In this document: piece after piece, positions 1 through 11,767 of the stretch | Position numbering within the stretch: position 1 is the stretch's first letter | Layout of the letters: every line of letters starts with the position of its first letter | Source of the DNA: Carallia brachiata | Taxonomy: Eukaryota; Streptophyta; Magnoliopsida; Malpighiales; Rhizophoraceae | DNA length: 64,000 bases | Reading direction: 5' to 3' | Assembly: GCA_021464245.1 (NCBI GenBank) | Contig: JADCRB010000118.1 | Span: 4,094,056-4,158,055 of the forward strand | Made by a program: the position numbers and the translations under genes | The notes under the pieces: model-generated | What the model was told of the DNA's origin: nothing | Databases searched by the model: none | What the model saw: the letters and a program-made list of their open reading frames with translations, nothing else

Positions 1-1059
1 CTAAACATGATTTTAATGCGCCGACGGTTAGTATATATAATGTAATTGTACTTTGCAGAGATGTCTTCGCTTTACTGTTATAGTTTTACTACTAATGGCA
101 CATGGATAATTCATGCACTGTATAATCAGATAGGAGTTGTAAAGTTGTATCGTGTTTATTTTTTAATTTAGAATTGAGTCGACTGTCTTGTATATTCTAT
201 TATATTATTAAAAATAAAATAAAAGAAATATTTATATGGAGCTGAAATTTTATTGTAGGCAATTTTTTTATACGATCCATATTTAGAATAGAGTTGGGTA
301 ATTAAGTGTTTGTTACCATAATTACTATTTGATGAACCAATAATAATCTTATATGATATTGGGATGTTTTTATTGTTTAAATTAGTACATATAATTGCCT
401 AGCTACAGAGGATTATTATGCGTATCAATTTGGATGACTTGGAGCTATTTTAATAATGAATGGATTGAGAATCTTTCGGTTTATAAGTGTTGAATTTTTT
501 AATTCTATTTATTATTATTTTTAACTTTTTGTTTTGGGATAATTTCAGAATTTATTACCTTTTTTTGTCCAAATGGAAGCTGGCAATAATACTTTGAGTT
601 TCCTAATGATTAAATATAAATTATTGTTGTTGCCCACAATGTTTGTTAAATAATGCTATTATTGTTTTTCAACTCTATTTGTTATATTTTAATGAATGAT
701 CAATTCTTTGTAATTGAATCTCTAACTAGTGAAAATTATAAGAGATGGAAAACAATAAAATGAAATATGAGGTTTCAGAGAGTATGAATTTAGTTAATCA
801 GTCACGCCCGAATAAGTCTTTTTTACAAAAAGAAATTTAAGTCTCAAGAAAAGGGTGCTCCTTGAGACAGTCACAGTCAGAAGCACGTTGGTCCTAACTT
901 GTGATAATGAAAGATGAATATTTATTCAGTAAGAAAGTTGGTCACAAGAAAATGATTGTTTTGTCTATAAGAATTACCTCGAAAGAAGAATGAAAATAAT
1001 TAATCAGATAATTCTTATACTATTTTGAATTCTGTTTATTTTAAATTTAGTTTGATAGA
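1..1059. other. AT-rich intergenic DNA, no gene seen
   Basis: No open frame, splice-like exon or RNA gene could be supported here. The sequence is AT-rich and leads directly into a decayed Copia polyprotein, so part of it may be the unrecognisable gag end of that element. Confidence 0.5.
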
Positions 1060-2580
1060 TTTTTATTTCAATTCTTGGTGAATTGACTCTGATACATCTT
1101 TCCATGTTGTTAATAATTTTAAAAAGGGTTCAAGAGCAAGCAAAAGTCAAGTAGAGATGAAGTCAATTTATGCATAGAAAATAGAGAATGATTGGAAATA
1201 AAGTTTATCGGTATAATTGAATTAAAATTATATTTAAGATTTATTTTGATTTTAAAAGACATTCGTTTCTACTGTGAGATAAAATTTAGACTATTTATCA
1301 AAATTTCAAGACATTAGCATCTATTGGAGTTGTAGGAAAAAAAATGTTATAGTCTGTTTTATGATTCTGTTGTCATTAGAGACGTTTCTAGATCATACAA
1401 CTTATATAGATTGAATGTCGATTCTAAACAATTTGTTGTATCTCATGTTATTATTGTTGGCATTAAAGGCCTTTATGTAGAAAAAATTCTTATTCACATT
1501 GATATAAATGTTTGGGTCATATATTAAAGAGAGGATAAATATACTAGTAAAAACGAATGTCATCCCATATCTTGAAAATAATGATGAGGATGAGTGTGTT
1601 GATTATTTTGGAGGAAAGATGTCTAAGAAAATTAATAGGAATTCCTCTTATTGTAAAAAGATCTTAGAAATAATTTACACTGACATAATTGATCCTCTTA
1701 AGAACACTATATGTGGAAACAAATACTTCATAACCTTCATAGATAACTTCTCTTGTAAAACTATCTCTGCTTCATAAGTGATAGGTCACAATCACTTAAG
1801 GAATTTAAAAATTTTAAAGCTGAAGTAAAAAAGTAATGTGACAAAAAGATTAAAATTGTGCACTTTGATTGTGGTGGTGAGTATTATGTCAAAATTGGCA
1901 AAATAGGTCAGTTCATGAGACTTTTTGTCATATACTTACAGGACTATGAGATTATTTCCCAATTTATTATATCCAGGACTCCTTAACAAAATGAGGAGGT
2001 TGAAAGGCAAAATTGTACCCTATTGGACATAGTAAGGTCTATAATGAGTAGAATTAATTCATCGATGCATGTCTTAAATAGAGTTTCCACTAAATTTGTG
2101 CCCAAAACATCTTTTGAACTCTTTAAGGGTTGAAATCTTACTTTAAACCATCAGGGAATATGAGGATGTCCGGCTGAGGTGAAAATTTATGATCCAATAG
2201 TATCCAAATTAGATCATAAAACCATATAGTATTATTTTATTAGATATTTTAGTGGCTCTGAGGGTTAAATATTATATTGTTTTCTCTAAAGGACAAAGAT
2301 TGTTGAGGCATTAGTAATGAAATTCCTTAAGATGATGTTTATGGGTTGCATGTAGTGGAATTGTTTTGAAAAGGCATACAACATGTTTTCTCATATTGGT
2401 TGTATATGAGAAAGTAGTATATCAACTTGTTAATATAATACATATTATACAATATCATGGGAATGTTGCAAATGATACCTGAGCTTACAAAGGCTATTGT
2501 ACTTGCTCATATTCCTATTAGGCATTCTAAAAGGGTGAGATAACCTGCAATTTTCGATGATTTTGTTGTACACCTGCGTA
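1060..2580 (+). mobile_element. Degenerate Ty1/Copia retrotransposon pol (protease to integrase), pseudogene
   Basis: Broken plus-strand translation shows Copia pol pieces in the normal order. A protease-like stretch with IDSDTSFHV lies near 1080, where the usual motif is DSGAS. GAG-pre-integrase and integrase core follow at 1505-1775 (GKM motif, then a TDI...KYFITFIDNFS stretch). The integrase remainder at 1800-2100 includes RTPQQNEEVER. A post-integrase GCPAEVKIYDP block follows near 2165, and a final HSKRVR...PAIFDDFVVHL stretch ends near 2575. Many stop codons and shifts separate the pieces and no reverse transcriptase or LTR is visible, so this is an old fragment. It stops where a dispersed repeat begins. 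Confidence 0.75.
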
Positions 2581-2852
2581 AACACTAATTTTTTAAGAAT
2601 GATTCAGGACAATATCTATTTTTTTTTTAATCTCAACATTTTTCTGAGCTCAAACCATACAATTAAAAGAAGGAAAAGACTCGATGCGTCATTTAAATAG
2701 TTTTAAAATTGTTATAAAGTGATATAGATTGTTTGATAATTGAATTTATAAAAAAGTAAAAATAAAAAACTATTAAATATAATAACAAAAAAATTATGTA
2801 GCTAATTGTTGTTATTTATACATAACTACCTTGTATTACTTTTAAAAGAAAT
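2572..2852. repeat. Dispersed repeat, copy 1 (paired with 22315-22590)
   Basis: About 280 bp here align along their length with 22315-22590 in the same orientation. Shared landmarks in the same order are a GTAAACA start, a CAATATCTA/CGATATCTA block followed by a T-tract, an AAGGAAAAGACT block, and an AAAGAAATCA end. Identity by eye is roughly 75-80 percent with small indels. No coding content is seen. It is probably part of a non-autonomous transposon. Confidence 0.6.
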
Positions 2853-3395
2853 CAGACATTGATATATGGTCAAATGTTCGGACATGATTTTTAGTGGTAC
2901 CCATAAACCTTAATTTAAAAAAAAAAAATTTCTTGTCCTATTCAAATACGAATCATTTTTGGCCATGGGGATTTGGCCACCTAACATTTCTAAAAATAAT
3001 CATAGATAACAATGTTTTTTGAGTCAATATTATAATTTGGGGCACTGTTACATAGGCAGATGCCTTTGTTGGCAACCTGTTCAACAAATAAATAGCAATG
3101 GCAACAGATTCTACCCAGAATTGCTCTGGCAACTTCTTCTCAACCAAGAGACACTTGGTCGTACTCATAATAGACCTATTCTTCATTTCACTAACCATTT
3201 TGTTGGGGTGTATAGGGAGCAGTGTGCTGATTTTGAAAGCTTGCCGCTGAACAAATGCTCTTAAAAGAGTTAGAAATAAATTCTGATCCATTGTTTGACC
3301 TGAGTGATTGGATTTTGTGACCTAATTACTGTTTAATCTAGGTCTTGAACTTTAGGAAAATAAAAGGACTTCAGCTTTTGACTTAAGAAAGAATA

Positions 3396-3495
3396 CCCAA
3401 TTGAACCTGGAATAATCATTAATCAAAATAATATAGTATTTAAGAACGCCCAATTGAACCTGGAATAATCATTAATCAAAATAATATAGTATTTA
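3396..3495. repeat. 53-bp direct tandem duplication inside the Copia integrase
   Basis: The block starting CCCAATTGAACCTGG at 3396 recurs at 3449 and runs to about 3495, nearly perfectly. Because 53 is not a multiple of three, the duplication shifts the integrase reading frame. The near identity of the units shows it is younger than the other damage in this element. Confidence 0.85.
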
Positions 3496-5199
3496 CTTCC
3501 ATTCAAGGAGTCAGTGCTCATTGGACCATACAGATTTGTGTGAATAACCTGAAGCCTTTCTTTTGCTCTCCAGGTCTACGTTGAAGCAATTGGAAGCTTG
3601 GTTTGCTTCCCAATTTGACAAATTTCACAAGCACCATTAGGATTAGATGTATCAAAAACAATACTCACAAGATTTTTGATCTATAACTTTTGAATACCAG
3701 CATAATGAAAGTGTCCTAGCCTTCTGCCACAAGACATAGTCATTTATGAATGCAAGCAAGGCATGTACTTTGACTTTTTCCACATCTAAATGAAAACTTT
3801 TGCCTTTCATTGGAATAATGACTAACTCAGTACAATTTGCATTGTAAATAGAGCAAGCTTTATCTTTAAAGGTAAGTAAGAAACCACTTTCAAGAAATTG
3901 TCCAACACTGAGGAGATTCTGACTAACTTTAGGAACATAGAGAACATTAGAGATTGGCTTAATACCTGATCTAGTAGTGATTGCAATAGTACCTTTCCCT
4001 TGAATTTGAAGTAAAGAGCCATTGCCAATCTTGACCTTGGAGCTGTAAGATTTATCAATGGATTTGAAAACTTCCATATTTGGTGACAAGTGGTTAGTCT
4101 AGCCACTGTCAACAAGTCACTGATTACTGCACTTGTGTGAGTTGCTACTAACTACAAAAAGCTGCTCTTCTGGTTGCTGTTCACTATCTGCAACCTGAGC
4201 TTTAGGTTTCATAGGTTGATCCTGTTGTGCTTTACTTTGTTTCTTCTTATAGATCCTCTCTGAATGGCCATTCTTCTTGCAAAAATTGCATACTGAATTA
4301 GGCCTTCTCCAGCAGTACTTGACTGTATGATTAGTCCTACTGTAGTGCATGGTAGAAATTGCCTCTTTTCACTAGACTTCTCATTGTTTGCTTTCTTGTC
4401 CTGCTTTGTTCTTTGCTGCTTCTTTTGTTGCTTTTATTTAGACTTTACTTGAAAGGCTACCTCTGTTGAATCTTCTTATCTCATAAGCCTTTTTTACTCT
4501 TGAGCTTGAAGTGCATTGATTAATTCAACAAGGGAGATGGTGTTCAGGTCTTTTGAGTCTTCTAAAGAGGAGATTTTTGACTCAAACCTCTTTGGAATGC
4601 TCACTAAAACTTTATGAACAATGTTTTTATCTGGAAAATCTTTACCAAGTATTCTCATTTCATTGACAATCTTGAGTAACTTGTCACTGTAGTCCCTGAT
4701 GGTTTAAAACTCCTTCATTTTCAATAGTTCAAACTCCCTTTTGAGATTTAGAAGTTGCATGTTTCTGGACCTGAGACTTCCACCAAACTCCTCCTTCAAT
4801 GTGTCCCATGATTGCTTAGGTGATTCACAAGCCATAATTCTGTTAAAATTGTTTCTGACACAGTTGAGTGAATGCAAGTTAAGGCTTTGTATTTCTTTGA
4901 TGTTTGTTCATTATAATGCTTAATTTGTGCCATGGTTGGATTGGCTGGAAGAGGAGCTGATTGTTCACCAAATTCAACTACCTCCTACAGATCAAATGCC
5001 TGTTGGTAAGCCTTTATCATCACAGTCCACTGGGTATAATTTTGACCAGTGAATTTGGGTGGAGGAAGAGGAGTAAAACTAGATGATGCCATCACTGCAA
5101 GTGTTTAAATCTTTTAGTGAAGGTTCTCTCAGGTCTTGTAGCTCACAAACTTAAAAAGTTCTCTCTTATAAACCCGCAAATCATAGGTCTCTAAAGGTT

Positions 5200-5221
5200 C
5201 AAACCTGCTCTAATAACAGAT
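5200..5221 (-). other. Primer-binding-site region of the minus-strand Copia element
   Basis: On the minus strand, sequence just inside the LTR end reads TTATTAGAGCAGGTTTGAACC. This resembles the initiator-tRNA(Met) binding site typical of plant Copia elements (TATCAGAGC...). It lies about 110 bp before the gag ATG and directly after the LTR terminus, as expected for a 5' end. Confidence 0.55.
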
Positions 5222-5640
5222 GTTGGTATTAGAGAATAAAAGCTAGCCAAGTTTGCAACAAAACCTCTACGAGAAAAATAAAAAAAAATGAAAGAAGAAG
5301 AGAGAGCAGAATGTTTTTTCCAGGAACAAAAAGATATTTTCATTCATCAAAAGGCTCCATTATATGAAGACTTAGATATGTACAAAACATTACAGCATTG
5401 AGCTAATGAGAGGAAATACAAATTTTAAATTAAAGTTTGATTTAAATTTAAACAAGCTATAAGCTAATCATATGCTTACATAAGCAAATCATAAAGGTTG
5501 TTGTATCAATCAACCTTTCATATTTTACATACAAAAACAAAAGACAAATTAAGCTAAAATATCTTCATCTTCAAGCTTCCCTCCTTTTCGGACTAATAGT
5601 AACAAAATTAACTGTCATACAAAGGCTATAATGCCAAAAA
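5222..5640 (-). repeat. Probable 5' LTR of the minus-strand Copia element
   Basis: On the plus strand the segment begins TGTTGGTATTAGAG at about 5224, so its minus-strand end is ...CCAACA abutting the primer-binding site. The outer boundary is uncertain and is placed near 5640 from typical LTR length and the end of similar-looking sequence. There is no second LTR in the window to fix it. Confidence 0.45.
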
Positions 5641-7371
5641 GAACAAAGACAACAGCTTGTGAACAATGATGCAGAACTATGAGAAGCTGTCTGATCTGTA
5701 GCTTTAGGAAGGAATAGAGTCATCAATTTGAATGAAATTTGCGCATTGTTTCATGTAATTCTGCATTACTATGTATTACTGTGATCCTAATGATTCTAGC
5801 TTACTAGCCTAAAATGTTGTTCTTCGCCAACCCCTTTCCTCCTATTGAAACTCCCGAGGCTTTGGGTTTCGTTGATGATCCATTGTGGTTAGTTGCGGTT
5901 GGTACAGTCAAGCTCTGCCTCATCTCTAATAGGCACCTCATGTTTATCCTGTGATATGTATGTTGTCTGCGTCAAAGCTTATGTTTCTCATTGTTTGTTT
6001 GATGCTCCTGTGATTTTTCTGTAACAGTGGATTTTGCTCATTAGTGCCATGGAGTGTAATAAATTTTGTAGCAATGTAAGTACCTATTTCCCATATTATG
6101 AATTTGAACTTGTTAATCCATGTCCAGATGAGGTTAATTTGATAATTAGGTTCCAGCCTACACGTAATCATTCTCTATCTAATATAGGAGGTGAAATTTT
6201 TTGGCCCATCTATATTTATTGTGGCTCTTTCATACGTTGATCAATTTTACTATGTGGTTGACTTTCTAGAGAAATTTGATTAGCTTGGTGTGTACTACCT
6301 GTTGCTTTTTATTCTTTTTTAAACTTGTAATTGAAAATTTTTGACACCTAGTAAGATGATTTTTTTTTTTAAATATTTAAGTTTCGAGAGGCTATAAGTT
6401 CTTTATTTTTTTTTAATGTGTGGTCCTTTGATTTCTTCTCTATCTATTGTCACATATAAATTAATACTGTTGTTACATTAGTTGCAATAACATAGTATTT
6501 TAAAATGCATTTCAATATTTAATGGAACTTTTTATTAGCACATAAAACAAAAAAAATTTATAAATCTGCAACTTCGTACGATTTCAATCCTGATTGTATA
6601 TAAAGTCAGGGATGTATATCTATCTTGTTGTATTTTTTATGTTTCTTGTAATAGATTTTATTATTTTATAAGAGTACACCTCACTTTGCTGCTCAAACGC
6701 ACGCATGCATCTTATGAATGCGTTTTCAAGGAATAATAAAAAATCTTATCATAATTCATTTTACTAATATTTCTGTAAAGCTTTTATTTTGAGGAATAAT
6801 GAAAATTAACAAAACTTAACTTATGGTTTTCCTATATTAAATTAAATTTGGATTTTGGAAAAAAAAAAAGAAAAAGAGAAATGCGCTGCCCAAATAATAC
6901 TAAAGCCTCCTTCTGAATGGGAGTACGGTAGCACTATATATAATTACATTGTTTCCGGCGGTGGTGATTACATTGTTATTATTTCCGCCGGTGGCTTGTT
7001 GAGGGTGAGCACGCATTGTCTCCGATGGCGGAAAAAGTCAGAGCGTTTTCTCCTTCTACGTCCTTTTTTTTTTTTTTTTTAACTCTTTATATGATAAACC
7101 CATGTATCGAACAAGTCAATACTAGTTGTAGATGTTAAAGCTTGGCTATGTCTTTTGTGGATGAGCGGCTGCTAGGCACAATAGTGAAAAATATAATAAT
7201 TATTTTTTTCTCTTTTGCAACAATGCAAATAAGATAAACTACATTGATAAAGAATTGAGTACCTGGATCGAAGATTTAGCATATGGGTCGACAAATATTT
7301 TACCCCACAACAAACGATTTCACTTTGTTTGTTGCCGAGTACTGATTGAGAAAGCCATAACCTATTTACAG
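5641..7371. other. Intergenic, possibly with exon remnants; no gene assigned
   Basis: The stretch at about 5815-5940 reads through on the plus strand as NPFPPIETPEALGFVDDP followed by a hydrophobic run, which looks protein-like, but I do not recognise the family and no start or splice context is convincing. A short plus-strand frame at 6855-7070 next to a T-tract has no family signature. The rest is AT-rich. Confidence 0.3.
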
Positions 7372-7747
7372 AAATACTTGAACAGGTAGTAAATGCCATG
7401 CAGCAGATGGAGAGGGCTAAGCAATTTTTTTCTTTTTTTTACGAAAACTTGGGTTAGGAACGATGATAGATTTGTCGTAATTTCTGGTTGACATTTATTT
7501 TATTGTTATGATTGCATCTTGAAAGGATCACTTTGAATACATAAAGGCTGCTTAACTCTTGTTTGCTTCTTCCTGTTGAATATTTCACCATTAGTATTAA
7601 ATGTTGTTTCTATACTCTTAGAAAGAAACCACAACTCGCCGATTCTCAAAAGAGGAACACAAGAAGGACTGAGCAAGGGCAGAAGGCGGCTGCAGATAAG
7701 GAAGCAGCTGAAATTGCAATAAAAAGGGCAGCTGAACAAGTTGAGGA
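7372..7747 (+). other. Possible orphan exons of an unknown helical protein
   Basis: Two short stretches look coding. Around 7372-7426 the frame reads LFTEILEQVVNAMQQMERAK. At 7620-7747 a frame reading KKPQLADSQKRNTRRTEQG and then alanine- and glutamate-rich helix sequence ends in ...EQVEE. The second is flanked by a plausible acceptor (CTCTTAG at 7619) and donor (GTAATA at 7748). Both would form amphipathic helices. I do not recognise the family and could not place a start codon or other exons, so this may be a gene remnant. Confidence 0.3.
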
Positions 7748-7769
7748 GGTAATAATATCAATATTGTTA

Positions 7770-8365
7770 GAATGGGCCAGACCGACCGATTTAACCAGTT
7801 GAATTGGTGATCGGTCACTGTTTCAGTTTTGGTTATCGTAGTAAACTAGATGTCCTTCAAATTGGTCAGAAATTGGTCAATGGTTCGGTCGAATAGTCAA
7901 ATTAATTGAACCAGTATCAGGTTTTCTGGTTCAGTTGGTCCAACCTTAGACTAATTTGGATGACTTGGCCTTCCCAAGATGACGCCACATGTCACCACAT
8001 TAAAATACTTATCATTAATATGAAAATATATAAATTACAATACACTTTATCAATACACTGTATAAAACAATTTTAACGTAAATCAAATCATATTAAATTA
8101 CGTCATCCTTAATTATCTACCTCTATACAATATATTAATTAATGTTTTAATATTATGTTAAATAATAAATTAAACATAATTAAATCTCTCGAATATAATA
8201 TTATAATATGTATAATATTTTTATTTTGTATATTGTTACATTTTATGCATAATATATCTATATAATGTATATAGGTATTAAATTTTTTATATATCTTTAA
8301 TATTAAATGTCGGTTGAACCTTAAACTTATGAGTTTAATAGTTCAATGACCGATTTAATTGTTAA
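7770..8365. repeat. Probable non-autonomous transposon with GGTTCAA/CCGGTT-type ends
   Basis: The left part (7780-7960) is dense in repeated words such as ACCGACCGATTTAACCAG, TTGGTC and GAACCAG. The right end (8308-8362) carries related words (GGTTGAACC, TTCAATGACCGATTTAATTG). The centre is very AT-rich and non-coding. This composition resembles common plant non-coding transposons, but no target-site duplication was identified. Confidence 0.35.
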
Positions 8366-8874
8366 AAGCTTGCATAATATATAAAATCCACTTAAATTCC
8401 ATTTATATTCAGTTGCAATTTTTCCATTTCTCAATGTTTGGGATGCTAATAAGAAAATTTATATTCCACCTTGAATTTGAATATTGTTTCTTTTTGTTAG
8501 ATGCTAATAACAAGACAATAGGATAGAGGGAGAGCGAAAATGTATGAGGAAAGGATCTTACAACACTTAATGTGTCACTATTTTCTTTACTTTTCTTGAT
8601 TTTGTTTATTTTTATCATACAGACTACAACTTTTAACTATCATTGGCAAAAATTATCAGAAGGCACATATCATTATTTTCTTCACCTTTTTTTTTTGGTT
8701 TGTTTCTTCTCTCTAGTTAAGGAAAGCTATTTTTGAATACAAAACTTTTTGGGGCTGCAACATTCTGCCCTGTACAAGGGCTACAAGGTGGTTGATAACG
8801 GAGTAAAAAACAATTACAATGAATTTAAGTTTTTTGGAGCTCCTTGAAGCCAATTAGAAGGATGCTGAAAAACA
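8366..8874. other. Intergenic, nothing recognised
   Basis: No open frame with family similarity, no splice-consistent exon and no repeat structure was seen. Confidence 0.4.
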
Positions 8875-9225
8875 GCTTTATCTGTCAAGTTTGCTTAGTG
8901 GAGAATTAGTGTTATTTGTTTTGGGTGTGGACAAAACTCAGTGTGGAGAAATAGATTTTAATTTGAAGACCTAGTATAAAAAAGACTTAGTGTCGTATTA
9001 AATGGAGAAATAGATTTTAATTTGAAGACCTGGTATATAGCTTTATCTGTCAAGTTTGCTTGGTGGAGAATTAGCATTAGTTGTTTTAGGTGTGGAAAAA
9101 TTTGGTGATGGAAGACTCGGTGTCGTATTAAATGGAGAAATAGATTTTAATTTGAAGACCTAGCATACAAAACTCGGTGTCGAATTAAATGGAGAAATAG
9201 ATTTTAATTTAATGACCTGGTATAC
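8875..9225. repeat. Composite tandem repeat (A-B-B-A-B-B)
   Basis: Unit B begins GGAGAAATAGATTTTAATTT and occurs at 8945, 9004, 9134 and 9191. Unit A begins GCTTTATCTGTCAAGTTTGC and occurs at 8875 and 9040. The order A-B-B-A-B-B implies that an A-B-B block of about 165-190 bp was itself duplicated. One frame across the B units reads GEIDFNL repeatedly, and the array leads into possible exon sequence (VFEPKLKAF near 9280-9313) followed by a GTACTC donor-like site. Confidence 0.75.
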
Positions 9226-9407
9226 AAATCTTCGAGAAGAATTTAATATACAGCAGTGGCAAAATAGTAAAGTAACATGGTAGGATGTGTTTGAACCCAA
9301 ATTGAAGGCTTTCAGGTACTCTGTTTTTTTTTTCTTTTTTGGTTTCTTTTAGTTTATGCACTTTATTTAATTTTTATAAAATAATCATTATTATTTTTTT
9401 AATGTAG

Positions 9408-10010
9408 GAGATTTTCAAGGCATTGTTGAGACTGTATCCTCATCATTTTCATGAGAATTGGGTGAATGGAATTTCTTTCATTGAAGAGCAGTCGAGATTA
9501 TACAACATTAAGAGTCAAGGTATCAAACTAAACATTCATAATATCATTTTAATTTATAGTTACTATTAACATTTATGATGTCATTACACTTTCAGAATCG
9601 AGTTTTTATCCGAATACAACAACACTTATATTTTGTACAATAAGAAATTTATTTTGTGCAACAAGAAAAACATAGATTTTTCATGTGTTTTTCTTGTTAC
9701 ACAAAATAAAACTCTTATTGTATAAAATATAAGTGTTATTACATTCGGATAGAAATCTAATTCTGGAAGCCTACTTTTTTCCTAACATTTATATATTTTT
9801 TGTTGTTGAGAATTATGTTTTGTTTCAGGTGTCTATGGACGTGACGATGATTATAAGCAACTATACAGAATATTAAATACCATTTTATTAAATAAAAACC
9901 TTCCCGTGGAAGATGTCGACGAATGCGAAATCCAAAGACTCGGGGATGTCGACCACTACGTCGAAGGACAATTTCTCCGCGGGGCCCATCCGAATATTTC
10001 TTGGGGATGA
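9408..10010 (+). CDS. Two-exon unknown gene fragment (C-terminal part)
   Basis: Exon 9408-9519 follows an AATGTAG acceptor and ends at a GTATCA donor. It reads EIFKALLRLYPHHFHENW, then a stretch ending YNIKSQ. Exon 9829-10010 follows TTTCAG and reads GVYGRDDDYKQLYRIL, then a segment ending HPNISWG and TGA. Splicing is phase-consistent (phase 1), giving about 97 continuous codons with unusually balanced base composition for this region. The family is not recognised. The candidate upstream exon ending at 9313 does not join in the right phase, so the gene may be broken. A MITE sits in the intron. Confidence 0.4.
9592..9766. mobile_element. MITE with ~80-bp inverted arms inside the intron of the unknown gene
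   Basis: The left arm from 9592 (containing TATCCGAAT, AACACTTATATTTT, ACAATAAGA and AACAAGAAAAAC) is mirrored almost base for base by the right arm ending at 9766. The transcript could fold into a long hairpin. No clear target-site duplication was found. The element lies wholly between the 9519 donor and the 9829 acceptor. Confidence 0.8.
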
Positions 10011-10402
10011 TTAGACGGAATCATCAAGAATATTTCGAGATTTATATGCAACGGAAAAAGTTGGTGGATAGATAATTTAATAAGTAAATTGTGTTTACAT
10101 GTATATTTTGTACAATAAAAAGATTTTTTATCAATTATAATGATAAAAAATAATATAAAAAATATTATTTTTTTTTTACTTTATATTTTTTCGTTACAAT
10201 TTTATAAAAAATACTTATAATTATAAACAAATACATATAAATGTAATTTGTCCATCAGTATCTGCCTATGTAACAGCTCCGTGTATGGAAATGGTAGGAA
10301 AGAGGTTCCTACAGGTGAGTCCCACTCTTTTGTCTTATTAATTCTCTTATTTAGCCAAAAAAAAAAAAAAAAAAAAAAAAAAGAAGTTTTATTTTTCCAT
10401 GC
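10011..10402. other. Intergenic AT-rich DNA with a weak inverted repeat
   Basis: Imperfect inverted similarity between about 10085-10135 and 10200-10255 (AAATTG...ACATGTAT against ATACATATAAATGTAATTT) could be an old MITE. An A-run of about 25 lies near 10360. No coding sequence was seen. Confidence 0.3.
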
Positions 10403-10556
10403 CCTAAAAGTCCCCTTTGAATAGCATATCTAGAAAAAGAAACTACCAGCCCAACAGACTATCTCTGACATCGAAGAAATTTCCTCAATTTATGCACGGA
10501 AAAAATAATTGTACCGTGGACATAATTTGATCAGCGCCTACTTCATTGCGCTTGCA

Positions 10557-10587
<31 letters not shown>

Positions 10588-11767
10588 GAAGAGTTTCCAG
10601 TTAAAAGTTTAAAATATTTTAAAATTATATAAAATATTAAATAATTAAATTTAATAAAATTTTAAAAAATAAATAAATTTATAAATATTTTAAAATAAAA
10701 CCGTATTGCTGTTTAAACGAAACTACACAACGAAAAATAAATTAGCTTTCGGCCTGCTGTTAAGCTAGATCATAGCACTTCGAAATGTGTGAGACCCACC
10801 TAGGGGCCCTACTAATCACATGGTGCCATGACTTCTATGGACGGTAAACTTACCAGGAAAACAGTTTTGATTAAGATAGACCGGAACATATATCTGGCAT
10901 TGAATTTGAAATCTCAGGTGCGGTCTTCTTACGAACTTGGACAAAACAAACGGGAAAGGATTTCTGATTTACTGCCATCAAAGCTCAGAAGACTATGGCT
11001 TCCATTCGTTTGCCAAAAATTCTACAACGAAATTTCCCTTTTAGACAAATTCTTAGTAGCTAATACGAGACCCTATCATCACGTTTCTCCAGTAGATGCC
11101 CAAATCCATATTTTACGATCAATTATTTGGAGAGATAAACCTCTCTCGCTCCCTTCCACCTTTTGTTTGACTAGGCTTTGCCACCAAGGCCTTATTCTCC
11201 ACATGTAAATATTTTGTTCAGGTTTTTCTTGTTAGGATGTGGCAATGCTATATAACCGTAAGTTTATTCTATTGTAACATTGGTTTTGAAATTATTACCT
11301 TCAATCACTAAGTATAACTTAGTAACTGCCAAACTTAAAATTGAAAGTGACATTCAGAATTCAAATTAAACATCCCTCATAAAAATTGACAAAAAAAAAT
11401 ATATATTGTACAGTATAATTAGAATAAACTTGCATAAATTTGATATTTCTTCGAATAACTTGATGTGAAAGCTTAGTACTCTAGACTTTTTCTTTATTTT
11501 TCTTCAATCTTCTTCTGGGTCGACATAGGGCAACTATCAGCAACTTGTTTCCTATAGTCACTGTCTTGCACTTACTTGGTCGTAGCTACCAATTTTGAGT
11601 TGTAGTCAAGAGGCATCTTATCAATATTGAAGAAGTCAACATTTCTGCATTACAATAAAGGAATCTAAAGGAAGAATTAAGGGGAAATTCAGGGCATGAA
11701 ACGTTTTCTTTTTTGTCATAGAATAAAACCAAACAAGCAGATAGCAGCTTTCTCACATAGTTACTCA

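Larger units (their letters stand above)
2950..5221 (-). mobile_element. Truncated Ty1/Copia retrotransposon internal region (gag, protease, integrase), pseudogene
   Basis: Read on the minus strand, the gag frame starts at ATG 5092 (MASSSFTPLPPPKFTGQNY) and runs with stops towards 4400. A zinc knuckle at about 4290-4250 has CNFCKKNGH, but the fourth ligand position is Tyr instead of Cys. Protease and GAG-pre-integrase sequence covers 4089-3652 (SNVLYVPKVSQNLLSVGQ). Integrase sequence covers 3290-2953 (PNKMVSEMKNRSI, then LPEQFWVESVAIAIYLLNRLP). The element is cut off inside integrase near 2950. Reverse transcriptase, RNase H and the 3' LTR are absent, so it cannot move by itself. Confidence 0.8.

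Noticed and set aside
10828..11208. 126-codon open frame upstream of LecRK copy A
   Set aside because: The matching region of block B (27277-27651) has indels that change the frame and no family is recognisable. It is better read as upstream non-coding sequence.
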